The notes under the pieces are model-generated. The model made no database searches, was not told the origin of the DNA, and worked only from the letters and a program-made list of their open reading frames with translations. DNA of 64,000 nt. Origin: Roseobacter ponti. GTDB lineage: Bacteria; Pseudomonadota; Alphaproteobacteria; Rhodobacterales; Rhodobacteraceae. Shown in pieces: positions 36,156 through 44,464 of the stretch. The translations under genes and the position numbers were made by a program. The DNA lies in contig NZ_CP048788.1 in assembly GCF_012932215.1 (NCBI RefSeq), positions 744,001 to 808,000 of the forward strand, written 5' to 3'. Position 1 is the first letter of the stretch. Every line of letters starts with the position of its first letter.

Positions 36156-36608
36156 GCCTGCTGGCGTGTAAAACGGCGCGGCGTCTGTCGGACCCGCGCA
36201 CGTCAGGAAACGGCCTGGCCCCGGTTGTTTTCTCTGAATCCCTGCAGGCGTTAAGCTTAACTCTGTACGCCGGCGGCACATGCAGCGCGAGGTGCTGAGC
36301 GCAGGGGACATGATCGTGACCCCGCACTGCGGTGCCTTCCGGGTCTGCGTTGATGTCGGGCAAATCACTCCCGAGTAACCATATACAGGTTTTGGCGCAT
36401 TTCCGCCAGTTTCGGTCTGGCCGGATGGGTTGCCCGCTCACTCATACTGATCGCGCAGGATGGCCAGCCGATGGAGGCAAAAAGTCATGGCTGTGCGCTG
36501 GCGAAATTCCTGTGACCGTAGCGGCGGGAGGTCCTGCGTTCGGCAGGTTCCCCTTTGCACGGTTTCGTCTGATACTACTGTTTCAGGCACCAGGATCAGC
36601 ATCGCATC
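36156..36608. other. Spacer with a possible coding remnant
   Basis: No intact gene. A plus-strand stretch, 36241-36378, reads HMQREVLSAGDMIVTPHCG then FRVCVDVGQITPE before a stop, and has protein-like composition. It may be the tail of a decayed gene; I do not recognise it. Confidence 0.4.
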
Positions 36609-38122
36609 ATGGACGGCACGGACCGGGATTTTATAGCGCAGACAAGCCGCGCGCGGAGCAGGAAGCCGGGCCAGTTTCTGACGCCGGGGCCGATTGCCGG
36701 TCTGATGGCGGAGTGCATTGCGCTCCACAACCCGGCCAGCGTGTGTGATCCGGCGGTAGGGACGTGCATCCTGCTCAGGCCTGTCTTGCCGTGGCGGCGG
36801 GCAGGGTGGACGCTGAGCTGCATCAAAGCTCGTTTCAGGCGACGGACCCCGGCCCGCTGGATGCCGTAATCGCCAATCCACCCTAAATCCGGCACCGCGG
36901 GTATATTTATGACCGTGCGCTCTGCAACCGCCTCTCTGCAGTCGTCGGCGCGCCACTGTCACGGTTTAGAAACACTTGTGCGTTGTTTCTTATCGGCAGC
37001 ATGGATGCCCTGCGCCCGGGAGGTGTTGGGGCCTTTCTGGTGCCGGCCGAATTCGCCAATGCCAATGCCAATGCCAATTTCGCAGAGCCGGTAAAACGAT
37101 AGATGCTTGCCACCGGATGCCTGAAGCGCATCGTATATTATGACACATCGCGGCTGGCCCTTGACGATAATCTGTCCACCGGATGCACTCTGTTTTTCCG
37201 CAAGGACCGCGGAGCAGGAGACGTCGAGGTCGCTTTTGCTGACCCGGATGCAGGTCACGCCACGTGGGCAGGTGTCACCGGGGACGCCTGCAGCGTTGTG
37301 TCGCGGATCAGCCGGGATGTACCGGCCGCTTCGGGAAAACGGGACCATCTGATACGGTCGGGAGACCGCGATATTCATCCCGGTATGGTCCCGCTCAGGA
37401 CGCTCGCGAGGACACGGCGCGGGATTGCGACCGGTGCGAATGCATATTTTCTGTTGCCTGATCATTGTGCGCGTGAGGCGGGTGTTTAAGATCTGACCAT
37501 GCCCTGTGTGGGCAAATCAAAGGACGTGACCTGATATGTCTTCAGCCAGAGCGATCCGGAAGCGCTCGGACGGGACGGTATGCCCACCCGCCTTGTCGAT
37601 TTAAGAGCTCCCGCCACGCCGGATCACTTCAGGTACATCGATGCAGGCGTGGCGCAGGGCATGCACCAGAGGTATCTGACCTCAAGACGAAAGCCCTGGT
37701 ATTCCATGGAGCGTCAGGAAGCTGCCCCGGTCCGGGCAACAGTTTTCGGCCGCGGGAAAATGCGGTTTGTTGCCAATGATGCGCGGGTGCGGACCCTTAC
37801 GGCATTTCATTGCATCTACCCGCTCAGTGAGGAGAAATCTTTTGTGCATGCGCTGACAGCCTGCCTGAATGCCGATTTTATTCAGGAGATGTCACAGGCG
37901 CATCAGCGCGCCTACGCTGGTGGGTTGCACAAGTTCGAGCCACGCGATCTTCTGGATGTCTGCGTGCCCGATCTGCGTTGCGTTTCGCCCGGTACGATCC
38001 GCGCACTTGCCGCGATTTTGCAGCGACCGGATTTTTCGGGAGGTGTCGAAGAGCTCGGCTGTCTCTTGCTAACGGCCGCGCGGGAGGCGCAGGCAGGGGC
38101 GGGTCTTTCCGCGACGGGGTAG
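36609..38122 (+). pseudogene. Degraded N6-adenine DNA methyltransferase (Eco57I-type class)
   Basis: Fragments occur in the order of a type II/IIG-like adenine methylase: GQFLTPGPIAGLMA, motif I DPAVGTCILL (36609 frame), then after a frameshift DAVIANPP, the catalytic NPP(Y) motif with TAA (36884) replacing the Tyr codon. The same frame continues with ALFLIGSMDALRPGGVGAFLVPAEF, TAG (37100), CLKRIVYYDTSRLALDDNL, TAA (37487), PCVGKSKDVT, TGA (37532), and a long C-terminal part to 38122 with YLTSRRKPWYSMERQ and GGLHKFEPRDLLDVCVPDLR. One frameshift and four stops make it dead, although the C-terminal 180 codons remain open. It is a fossil restriction/defence gene. Confidence 0.8.
37055..37078 (+). 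repeat. Four tandem GCCAAT units
   Basis: Four exact copies of a 6-bp unit encode AN repeats inside the methylase pseudogene (AEFANANANANF). This is a small slippage expansion. Confidence 0.85.
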
Positions 38123-38221
38123 CAGCAGGCACCGGCGATTGCATGCGGCAGGATGGCAGATGACGTGTGCCTGACGGCTGTGCAGGTCGCGCGCAGTTTT
38201 CCTGAGCCCGGAGCCTGTTCC

Positions 38222-38881
38222 TCAGAGCGCCGTCCAGAGGCCGGCCATGCCGACAACAATCAGGCTGAGCGCCCAGAGAATATCCATGTTGAACCATGCC
38301 TGAGACAGAAATTTAAGGCCCAGCCAGCTGTAAACACCGACGGCGACAAGCCCGCCTGCAAGGGTCATCGCAGCGGTATGAGAGGCGGCGACGGCGAGGG
38401 CGATCCCGATGTTATCACTCATCAGCATTGCTGCGGCCTGGTGCCCGCCTTCTGTATCCTCAATCCCGCAAAGCCCCAGATAAACGGGCAGAAGCATCAG
38501 CCCCGCGCCATGCGCCATCGCCGCCAGAAAGGACCAGAGCGCCAGTTGCGACGGGCGGACGCGCGCCAGAAACCGCGGATGGCGCCGCCGGATTAGCAGA
38601 AACACGCCCAGGGTGATCACCAGCAGCCCGGCCCCGATGCGGATTTCGCGTTGCCAGTCCACCAGCGCGAACATCATCGAAAAGGGCAGCAGAATGGCCG
38701 ACATGGCCAGAAAATGCCCCAGCGCCAGCATCGCCAGTGCTGACGGAAGCGCCCGCCTGCGCCCTTCCATGAGAGCGGCAGAGACCGACAGCGGCCACCC
38801 CATGCCGGGGTTCACACCGTGATAAAGACCGGAGGCGATGACGGCCCACCACAAGGCCGCCATCATGGGTTCATCGCCCAT
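38222..38881 (-). CDS. Six-helix inner-membrane protein next to methanethiol oxidase
   Basis: 219 aa with about six hydrophobic segments. The first contains a conserved-looking HGVNPGMGWPLSV motif, and others contain ALGHFLAMS, MAHGAGLMLLP and ASHTAAM, giving several intramembrane His that could bind a metal or proton. I do not recognise a characterised family. It starts 2 bp after the methanethiol oxidase gene stops and is almost certainly co-transcribed. A role in exporting a product (sulfide, metal) or in copper supply is possible but unproven. Confidence 0.75.
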   Translation of the reverse strand: MGDEPMMAALWWAVIASGLYHGVNPGMGWPLSVSAALMEGRRRALPSALAMLALGHFLAMSAILLPFSMMFALVDWQREIRIGAGLLVITLGVFLLIRRRHPRFLARVRPSQLALWSFLAAMAHGAGLMLLPVYLGLCGIEDTEGGHQAAAMLMSDNIGIALAVAASHTAAMTLAGGLVAVGVYSWLGLKFLSQAWFNMDILWALSLIVVGMAGLWTAL

Positions 38882-38883
38882 GC

Positions 38884-40284
38884 TCAGCTGTTGGGATAGC
38901 AGAAGCTGTCTGTGGAACAGTCGCCGCCTTCCAGCCGGATCTGATGGCTGCGATAGCCGTCGGGGAAGCCGACCCAGAACTTCTCGTCCAGCTCCAGCCC
39001 GCCGTTCTCACCCACATTCGCCATGACCATCGCGGCACCGCGTTCACCCGGATAGAACTGATCGTCCCAGGTGGAATAAAGCGAGTTGGTCCAGTAGACG
39101 CGTTTGCCATCGCGGCTGATCTCCACCATCTGCGGGCCATAACCGAACGCGTTGCCGTTGGGGTGTTTCGTCTTCCTGACGATGCCGCCGATCTCAACCT
39201 TGCCGGCCAGGGTCGGGTTCATCGGGTCCGAGACATCATACTGATGCATCTCGCCGGTGCCCCAGCAGGCGACGTATAGAAACCGGTCATCCATGCTCAG
39301 ATCGATGTCCGTCACAAGCGGTGGCACGGCTTCAAACCCTTTCAGCAGGTCGGGCAGATCGTCGGCGGAGGCAGGTTGCGGATCGATTGTGATTGTCTTT
39401 TTCGCCTCGAAGGTGCCGTCGTCATTGCGCCACCAGGTAAAGATCGCGCCCTGCAGGTTGGTCGTATCCACCACCACTCCGCAGAATCCGTATTGTTTGG
39501 CCGGGTCATGCGCGGGCCGGATCTCGAGGGCCATCTGATGGTTTTCGCCCAGATCGATGGTCTGCACGTTCTTGCGCGCCCGCAGATCCCAGAAGTGTAT
39601 CTTGTGGCCGTATTTGTTGCTCAGCAGATCTTCGGCGACGATACCATTCTCGAACTGTGGCGGCAGACCCCATTCGGAGCTGATCATGTAGTCACGCGGC
39701 AGGTTCCACCAGAAATCGTAGTGTTTATCCTGAATGCCGCGGTCCATCTCGTAGCGCCCTAGGATGTCAAAGGTCTCGCAATCCATGATGAAGATGCCCG
39801 GAGGGCCGTCAGTGCCGTCTTTGCCACCGCCACCCAGGGTCGAGACATAGATACCTTCGGGGCCGCAGTGGATGGTATGCGGGCGCGAGTAACCTGTTTT
39901 CTCAAAGACCTCTTCGGGTTCGATGATTTTATGAATTTTCGCTTTCAGCGGTTCTTTGACGTCGATCACATAGATGCGACTGGAGCGGATGCCGGGGATG
40001 ATCAGATAACGGCGCTCCAGAAAGGCGTGTCCGGTCAGCGGGCTCAGGGCCGAGGAACAGGCGTTCCAGCCAAAGTGGTGAAACTCGTCGCCCTTATTGG
40101 GCATCAGCAGCTGGTGCACGATCTCGCCATAGGTGTCCGAGCCCGGGTCCACATCCACGACAGCAAGGCCGTCGGGTTGCGATCCGTCCGGACTGAGCAT
40201 CAGAGTGAAAGCCAGCGTTTCGACCGGGGCGGCCATCGCCAGTTTCGGTGTCGCGTGAAATGTAGGATCGGGTCTCAGGTTCAT
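38884..40284 (-). CDS. mtoX: Methanethiol oxidase, selenium-binding protein 56 family
   Basis: 466 aa, close to full SBP56 length, a beta-propeller copper enzyme. In bacteria the family includes methanethiol oxidase, which converts methanethiol to formaldehyde, sulfide and hydrogen peroxide. Visible family segments are HHFGWNACSSA, YSRPHTIHCGPEGIYVSTLG, DFWWNLPRDYMISSEWG, PLVTDIDLSMDDRFLYVACW and the C-terminal SHQIRLEGGDC. A strong GGGAGGAA ribosome site precedes ATG 40284. I see no export signal. Methanethiol is a breakdown product of dimethylsulfoniopropionate in marine bacteria, which fits the setting. The formaldehyde could go to the glutathione-dependent dehydrogenase at 53427. Confidence 0.88.
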   Translation of the reverse strand: MNLRPDPTFHATPKLAMAAPVETLAFTLMLSPDGSQPDGLAVVDVDPGSDTYGEIVHQLLMPNKGDEFHHFGWNACSSALSPLTGHAFLERRYLIIPGIRSSRIYVIDVKEPLKAKIHKIIEPEEVFEKTGYSRPHTIHCGPEGIYVSTLGGGGKDGTDGPPGIFIMDCETFDILGRYEMDRGIQDKHYDFWWNLPRDYMISSEWGLPPQFENGIVAEDLLSNKYGHKIHFWDLRARKNVQTIDLGENHQMALEIRPAHDPAKQYGFCGVVVDTTNLQGAIFTWWRNDDGTFEAKKTITIDPQPASADDLPDLLKGFEAVPPLVTDIDLSMDDRFLYVACWGTGEMHQYDVSDPMNPTLAGKVEIGGIVRKTKHPNGNAFGYGPQMVEISRDGKRVYWTNSLYSTWDDQFYPGERGAAMVMANVGENGGLELDEKFWVGFPDGYRSHQIRLEGGDCSTDSFCYPNS

Positions 40285-40433
40285 AGCTTATTCCTCCCAG
40301 AAAGCTGGTGGTCTTTGCCTGTGCTGAACCTGCCGTCGTTTTCAGTCAGTAACGATTATTTATGTGAATGCGTCAATAGAAGTGCAGGCATGGCATACAC
40401 CGGAGGAACCGCACAGCCGCGAAGTCCGGGGGG

Positions 40434-41096
40434 TCAGTAGTCCGTTTCCACAGGACGCTGGCGCGCATCTGAATGCATGCTCCGGATGCTCCATTCTACC
40501 GCGTCCCGCAGCGTATCCCCCAGAGCCTCGTCAAAGGCATAAACGATATCCCGGGGAGCATCGCTTGTCGCCGTGAAGAACTCTTCAAATGATTGCGATG
40601 CGATGATGCGATCCGTATCTGTCCGCACGATCTTGATGTTGAGCCGGACATGGGCCTCAAGCGGTGCCTCAGGTTGTGTCTGGTTCGGCACCCGGGCCTG
40701 AAACTCGCGCACATCCGTCACGACCAGATAATCCGCGCGTAATCCGATGGCCGATCGGCCGACTGCATCCACCCTGCCGCTGTTCTCGAAGCTTTCGATC
40801 AGCAGCGCCTGGATGATCACCGGGGCACGGTCCACCCAGCGGGCGCCTGGCAGAAAGCGCACCTCCAGCGGTGACGGCTGCACTGTGATGCGATCATTGC
40901 TGACCGCAGCCGTGGCGGTAGGCTCGGTCACGACAATCTGCTGGCGCAGACGCGGCAGGCCCGGATCAAAAGTGCTTTTGGGGGTCAGCAGGTAAAGATC
41001 TGTGGGTGCCGTGGCACTGGTCAGCGTGCTCAGTCCGGTGCAGGCGGTCAGCAGTGGCGCCACAAGGGCAAGGGCATAGAGGGCGTGTCTGGTCAT
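40434..41096 (-). CDS. ABC-type transport auxiliary lipoprotein (PqiC-like)
   Basis: 220 aa, with a lipoprotein signal (lipobox LLTA-C at about 16-19) and the ABC_trans_aux-type body: LYLLTPKSTF, RLRQQIVVTEP, VRFLPGARWVDRAPVIIQALLIESFENSG and LNIKIV. Members sit in the outer membrane and work with MCE-protein lipid transporters. Its ATG overlaps the MCE gene's stop codon (41093-41096). It is the last gene of the Mla-type operon. Confidence 0.85.
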   Translation of the reverse strand: MTRHALYALALVAPLLTACTGLSTLTSATAPTDLYLLTPKSTFDPGLPRLRQQIVVTEPTATAAVSNDRITVQPSPLEVRFLPGARWVDRAPVIIQALLIESFENSGRVDAVGRSAIGLRADYLVVTDVREFQARVPNQTQPEAPLEAHVRLNIKIVRTDTDRIIASQSFEEFFTATSDAPRDIVYAFDEALGDTLRDAVEWSIRSMHSDARQRPVETDY

Positions 41097-42379
41097 CTGC
41101 GGAACTCCGAGCCTTGTGTGCCGAGGAAAAACCGGGCCGGGTCTCGTTCGACGCGATCCACGAACCGGTCGAGGTTGCTGACGAGTTGTCGTGCGTCCTC
41201 GGTGAACTGCAAAAACTCCGGCAGCCCGAGGCGGATGAAGTTGCTGATCTGTCGCTGATTGCCCGCCACGATCGCCTCAAGCGTCTGCGCAACACCTGCC
41301 GCAGCACGCGAGGCCACGAGCACCTCATCAGTGATGGCGTCGATGTTACCCGACGCATCCCGCACCGTGGTCGTGAAGACCTGAACAGCCCCGCGCATAT
41401 CGGTGATGATGCCGTCGAGATCGTCGCTGATGATTTTGTTCGCAGCGGCAAAAGTCTGTCCGGCCTCGTCGAAGGCTGTCTGCGCGGTTTCCAGTGCCGC
41501 CCGCGCCGGAGGTTCGATGGCGCGCAGCGTTTCATCCAGCGTTGTGGCGGTCAGCCGGCCCTGGCGCACAAAGGGGGTCAGTTCCTCGTCCATCAGTGTG
41601 CGGGCGGATGCAAACGTGTCGTCTATTGTACTGAAGGCATCATCGGCGGTTGCCAGTGTGGCCTGACCCTGAGTGATCGCACCCTGTGCGGCGGTCAGCG
41701 TTTCGGTGGCCGTTGTCAGGGTGGTGTCGGCGGTATCTGCAAGGGCATCAAGCCGTCCGGCGAATGCCTCAACCTGGCGGGCTGCTCCGCTGAGATCAGC
41801 CGAGAGAGTTTCGAAATCGGCCAGCGAGCGGTCGAGACGGCCGGAAGCGGAGGCGAGATTATTCAGTACCACACTCACCGCGTCGCGGTTTTCATCGCTT
41901 ACGACAGCGCTGATATCATCAAGCAGATCGACGGCGCGTTGCAGAAGCACCGGGGCACCTTCGAGTACCGACTGAATGGCGCTTGACTGCGACGGGATGA
42001 CAGCGTTTTCAGGCAGCAGCTCCGCGTCGGGCGACCCGCCCGTCAGTGCCACAAAACTTACACCCGTCACGCCCTGACTTTGCAGAACAGCGACCGTATC
42101 TGTTCTCACCGGTGTCGCTTCCGCAATTTCGATGCGCACTCTGACTTTCGAATGCTCTTCTTCATCGAGTGCCAGCCCGACGACCTGGCCCACCGGCAAT
42201 CCGTTAAAGCGTACGTCACCTGCGTCGCCCAGCCCGGTCACATTGTCGAAAAGCACATCGTAATAGGCATACTGGCGGTCCACCTGAACCTTGGCGAGCC
42301 AGAGCAGAAACACCATGCTGCCCACGAGGCCGGCGAGAGTAAAGAGACCGATCAGCAGATAATTGGCTTTGGTTTCCAT
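41093..42379 (-). CDS. MCE-domain lipid transport protein (MlaD-like, long form)
   Basis: 428 aa: one N-terminal membrane anchor (about 8-30), a single MCE domain (about 38-118, with LFDNVTGLGDAGDVRFNGLPVGQV), then ~300 residues of Ala/Asp/Thr-rich heptad-like helix ending in LDRFVDRVERDP. Escherichia coli MlaD is ~180 aa; the long helical tail suggests a PqiB/LetB- or Mce-like tunnel reaching toward the outer membrane. It substitutes for MlaD in the operon with the fused permease and ATPase. Confidence 0.88.
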   Translation of the reverse strand: METKANYLLIGLFTLAGLVGSMVFLLWLAKVQVDRQYAYYDVLFDNVTGLGDAGDVRFNGLPVGQVVGLALDEEEHSKVRVRIEIAEATPVRTDTVAVLQSQGVTGVSFVALTGGSPDAELLPENAVIPSQSSAIQSVLEGAPVLLQRAVDLLDDISAVVSDENRDAVSVVLNNLASASGRLDRSLADFETLSADLSGAARQVEAFAGRLDALADTADTTLTTATETLTAAQGAITQGQATLATADDAFSTIDDTFASARTLMDEELTPFVRQGRLTATTLDETLRAIEPPARAALETAQTAFDEAGQTFAAANKIISDDLDGIITDMRGAVQVFTTTVRDASGNIDAITDEVLVASRAAAGVAQTLEAIVAGNQRQISNFIRLGLPEFLQFTEDARQLVSNLDRFVDRVERDPARFFLGTQGSEFRR

Positions 42380-42390
42380 GCGTCTGTCCG

Positions 42391-43179
42391 TCAGCCCTTC
42401 GCCTGAGCCGCGCGCGCACGCGGGCCGGTGAAATATTCCTGCACCCAGGGATCGTTGACGGCTGTCATGGTCTCGATGGGTCCTTCCACCAGTACACGCT
42501 TGTCCGACAGGACCGCGATACGGTCGCAGATTGCGTAGAGGCTGTCGAGGTCATGGGTGACCATGAAGACGGTAAGCCCAAGCGAACGCTGCAATTCCCG
42601 GATCAGCTCATCATAGGCGGCAGCACCGATCGGGTCGAGCCCCGCCGTGGGTTCATCCAGAAAAACGATCTCGGGATCGAGCGCCAGGGCACGGGCGAGG
42701 GCGGCGCGTTTGCGCATCCCACCCGACAGCTCGGACGGGAGTTTGCCGCAACTGGTGACGGGCAGGCCCACAAGGCTGATTTTGAGCCCGGCCAGGGTTT
42801 GCATCAGCCCGGTGCTAAGCTGCAGGTGTTCGCGCATAGGTGCCATCACGTTTTCCAGAACGGTCAGCGATGAGAAAAGAGCGCCGTCCTGAAAGGCCAC
42901 ACCCCAGCGTTTCTCTACGGCCAGTCGCTCCTTTTCCGGGCCGTTGACCACATCGGTTCCAAGCACATGGATGGTGCCGGCAGAGGGTCGTTTCAGGCCG
43001 ACGATAGAGCGCAACAGCACGGATTTGCCGGTACCTGAGCCACCCACTATGCCCAGAACCTCACCGCGCCAGACATCCAGATCGAGGTTCTGGTGTACGA
43101 CATGGGGCCCGAAGCGGTTTTCCAGGCCGCGCACCCGTATCACCGCCTCGCGGTCTGCGCGCCCTGCAGGGGAGGTCAT
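42391..43179 (-). CDS. mlaF: ABC lipid transporter ATP-binding protein (MlaF-like)
   Basis: I place the start at ATG 43179 (MTSPAGRADREAV), overlapping the permease stop codon by 4 nt; the upstream open extension of 66 codons is antisense-like sequence of the permease gene. 262 aa with Walker A GGSGTGKSV, signature LSGGMRKRAALARALA, Walker B IVFLDEPTAGLDP and the H-loop VTHDLDS. It energises lipid movement between the membranes. Confidence 0.92.
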   Translation of the reverse strand: MTSPAGRADREAVIRVRGLENRFGPHVVHQNLDLDVWRGEVLGIVGGSGTGKSVLLRSIVGLKRPSAGTIHVLGTDVVNGPEKERLAVEKRWGVAFQDGALFSSLTVLENVMAPMREHLQLSTGLMQTLAGLKISLVGLPVTSCGKLPSELSGGMRKRAALARALALDPEIVFLDEPTAGLDPIGAAAYDELIRELQRSLGLTVFMVTHDLDSLYAICDRIAVLSDKRVLVEGPIETMTAVNDPWVQEYFTGPRARAAQAKG

Positions 43180-44300
43180 ACGCCCAGTTCCGCGAAAAAG
43201 ATCGAAAAGACAGCGTCCATCACGATGACAAGAAACACGCTTTGCACAACTGCTGCGGTGGTGCGCCGGCCCACGCTTTCGGCGGAGCCGCCCACCTGCA
43301 TGGCCTGCCAGCAGGACACGATGCCGATGATAAAGGCAAAGACCGGCGCTTTGATCATGCCGACCGCCAGATGCCATGCGCTGGTGTTTTCCAGAAACCG
43401 CGTGACGAACATGCCGGGGCTGACACCCAGCTCGGCCCAGCTCATCAGGGCCCCGCCAATGAGGGCAGAGATATTGGCCGTCAGTCCCAGAACAGGAAGC
43501 ATCAGCATCAGAGCAATCAGCCGGGGCAGAACCAGCACCTCGATCGGGTCAAGACCGAGGGTGCGCATGGCATCGACCTCTTCGTTGACCTTCATGGATC
43601 CGATCGCTGCCGAATAGGCCGACCCTGACCGCCCCGCGACGATGATGGCGGTCAGCAGGATGCCAAGCTCGCGCAGTACGGAAACGGCAATGAGATCTAC
43701 AACAAAAACTTCGGCCCCGAACTGGCGCAGCTGTGCTGCACCCTGATAGGCCAGCACGATGCCGATGAGAAAACCCATAAGCGCAATGATCGGTACCGCG
43801 TTCATGCCAGTCTGCTGCATCTGCGCAAAAAGCGCTGTGCCGCGCAGTCGCCAGGGGTTGATGATCGTACGCGCCAGACGGTTCAGAACCAGCCCCAGAA
43901 AGCTCAGAAGAGAACCTGCGCTTTGTGCAAGTGTTATCACAGCCCGGCCAAGGTCGATGATCCATGCGCCGGGGCCGCCGGGTCTGGTATCGACGAGGGG
44001 CTCTTTGAATGTGGCCTCTGTGACCTTTTTCAGCAGGCGGGCATTGTCTTCTGAGGCTCCGGAAACCGCCAGCGTCACGCCACTGGCAGCCAGACGCGCG
44101 CGCAGCTGTGCGATCATTGCAGCGCCGCCTGTATCGAACGCCTCGAGGCCGGAGAGGTCCACGGTTGCCGCACCGGGGCGGGCGGTCAGCTCAGCAAAGG
44201 GTTTTTCCACCAGATGGAGCGCTTCTGTCACCAGCCGGCCGCTCAGGTGGAACACGGTCTGACCGTCCGTGGTGTCTGATGTAATCGCGGGCATGCTCAT
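43176..44300 (-). CDS. mlaE: Fused STAS domain-MlaE permease of a lipid ABC transporter
   Basis: 374 aa. Residues about 10-95 form a STAS domain (FHLSGRLVTEALHLVE, AATVDLSGLEAFDTGGAAMI) equivalent to the separate MlaB of E. coli. The rest is the MlaE permease (ALFAQMQQTGMNAVPIIALMGFLIGIVLAYQGAAQL, AGRSGSAYSAAIGSMKVNEEVDAMRTLG). It is the first gene of the operon permease-ATPase-MCE-lipoprotein that keeps phospholipid asymmetry in the outer membrane. The fusion explains the absence of an mlaB gene. The upstream 164 bp (44301-44464) holds no gene. Confidence 0.93.
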   Translation of the reverse strand: MSMPAITSDTTDGQTVFHLSGRLVTEALHLVEKPFAELTARPGAATVDLSGLEAFDTGGAAMIAQLRARLAASGVTLAVSGASEDNARLLKKVTEATFKEPLVDTRPGGPGAWIIDLGRAVITLAQSAGSLLSFLGLVLNRLARTIINPWRLRGTALFAQMQQTGMNAVPIIALMGFLIGIVLAYQGAAQLRQFGAEVFVVDLIAVSVLRELGILLTAIIVAGRSGSAYSAAIGSMKVNEEVDAMRTLGLDPIEVLVLPRLIALMLMLPVLGLTANISALIGGALMSWAELGVSPGMFVTRFLENTSAWHLAVGMIKAPVFAFIIGIVSCWQAMQVGGSAESVGRRTTAAVVQSVFLVIVMDAVFSIFFAELGV

Positions 44301-44464
44301 AACGGTGCCATTGTGCGTGCAAATTCCGATACCGCAACGAAAAACCGGCTGTGCTGTCTCTGGCTGCGCGTTCCGGTCATTGCAAAGCGTGCGCCCTGAG
44401 CGCGTCGGGCAGGCGGTGCGCGCGTTTCGGGGTACCGGGCCGCCGTCTGCAATCCAGGGTCTTT

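Noticed and set aside
41006-41986. 326-codon plus-strand frame opposite the MCE gene
   Set aside because: Antisense of the coiled-coil region; no protein-like pattern.
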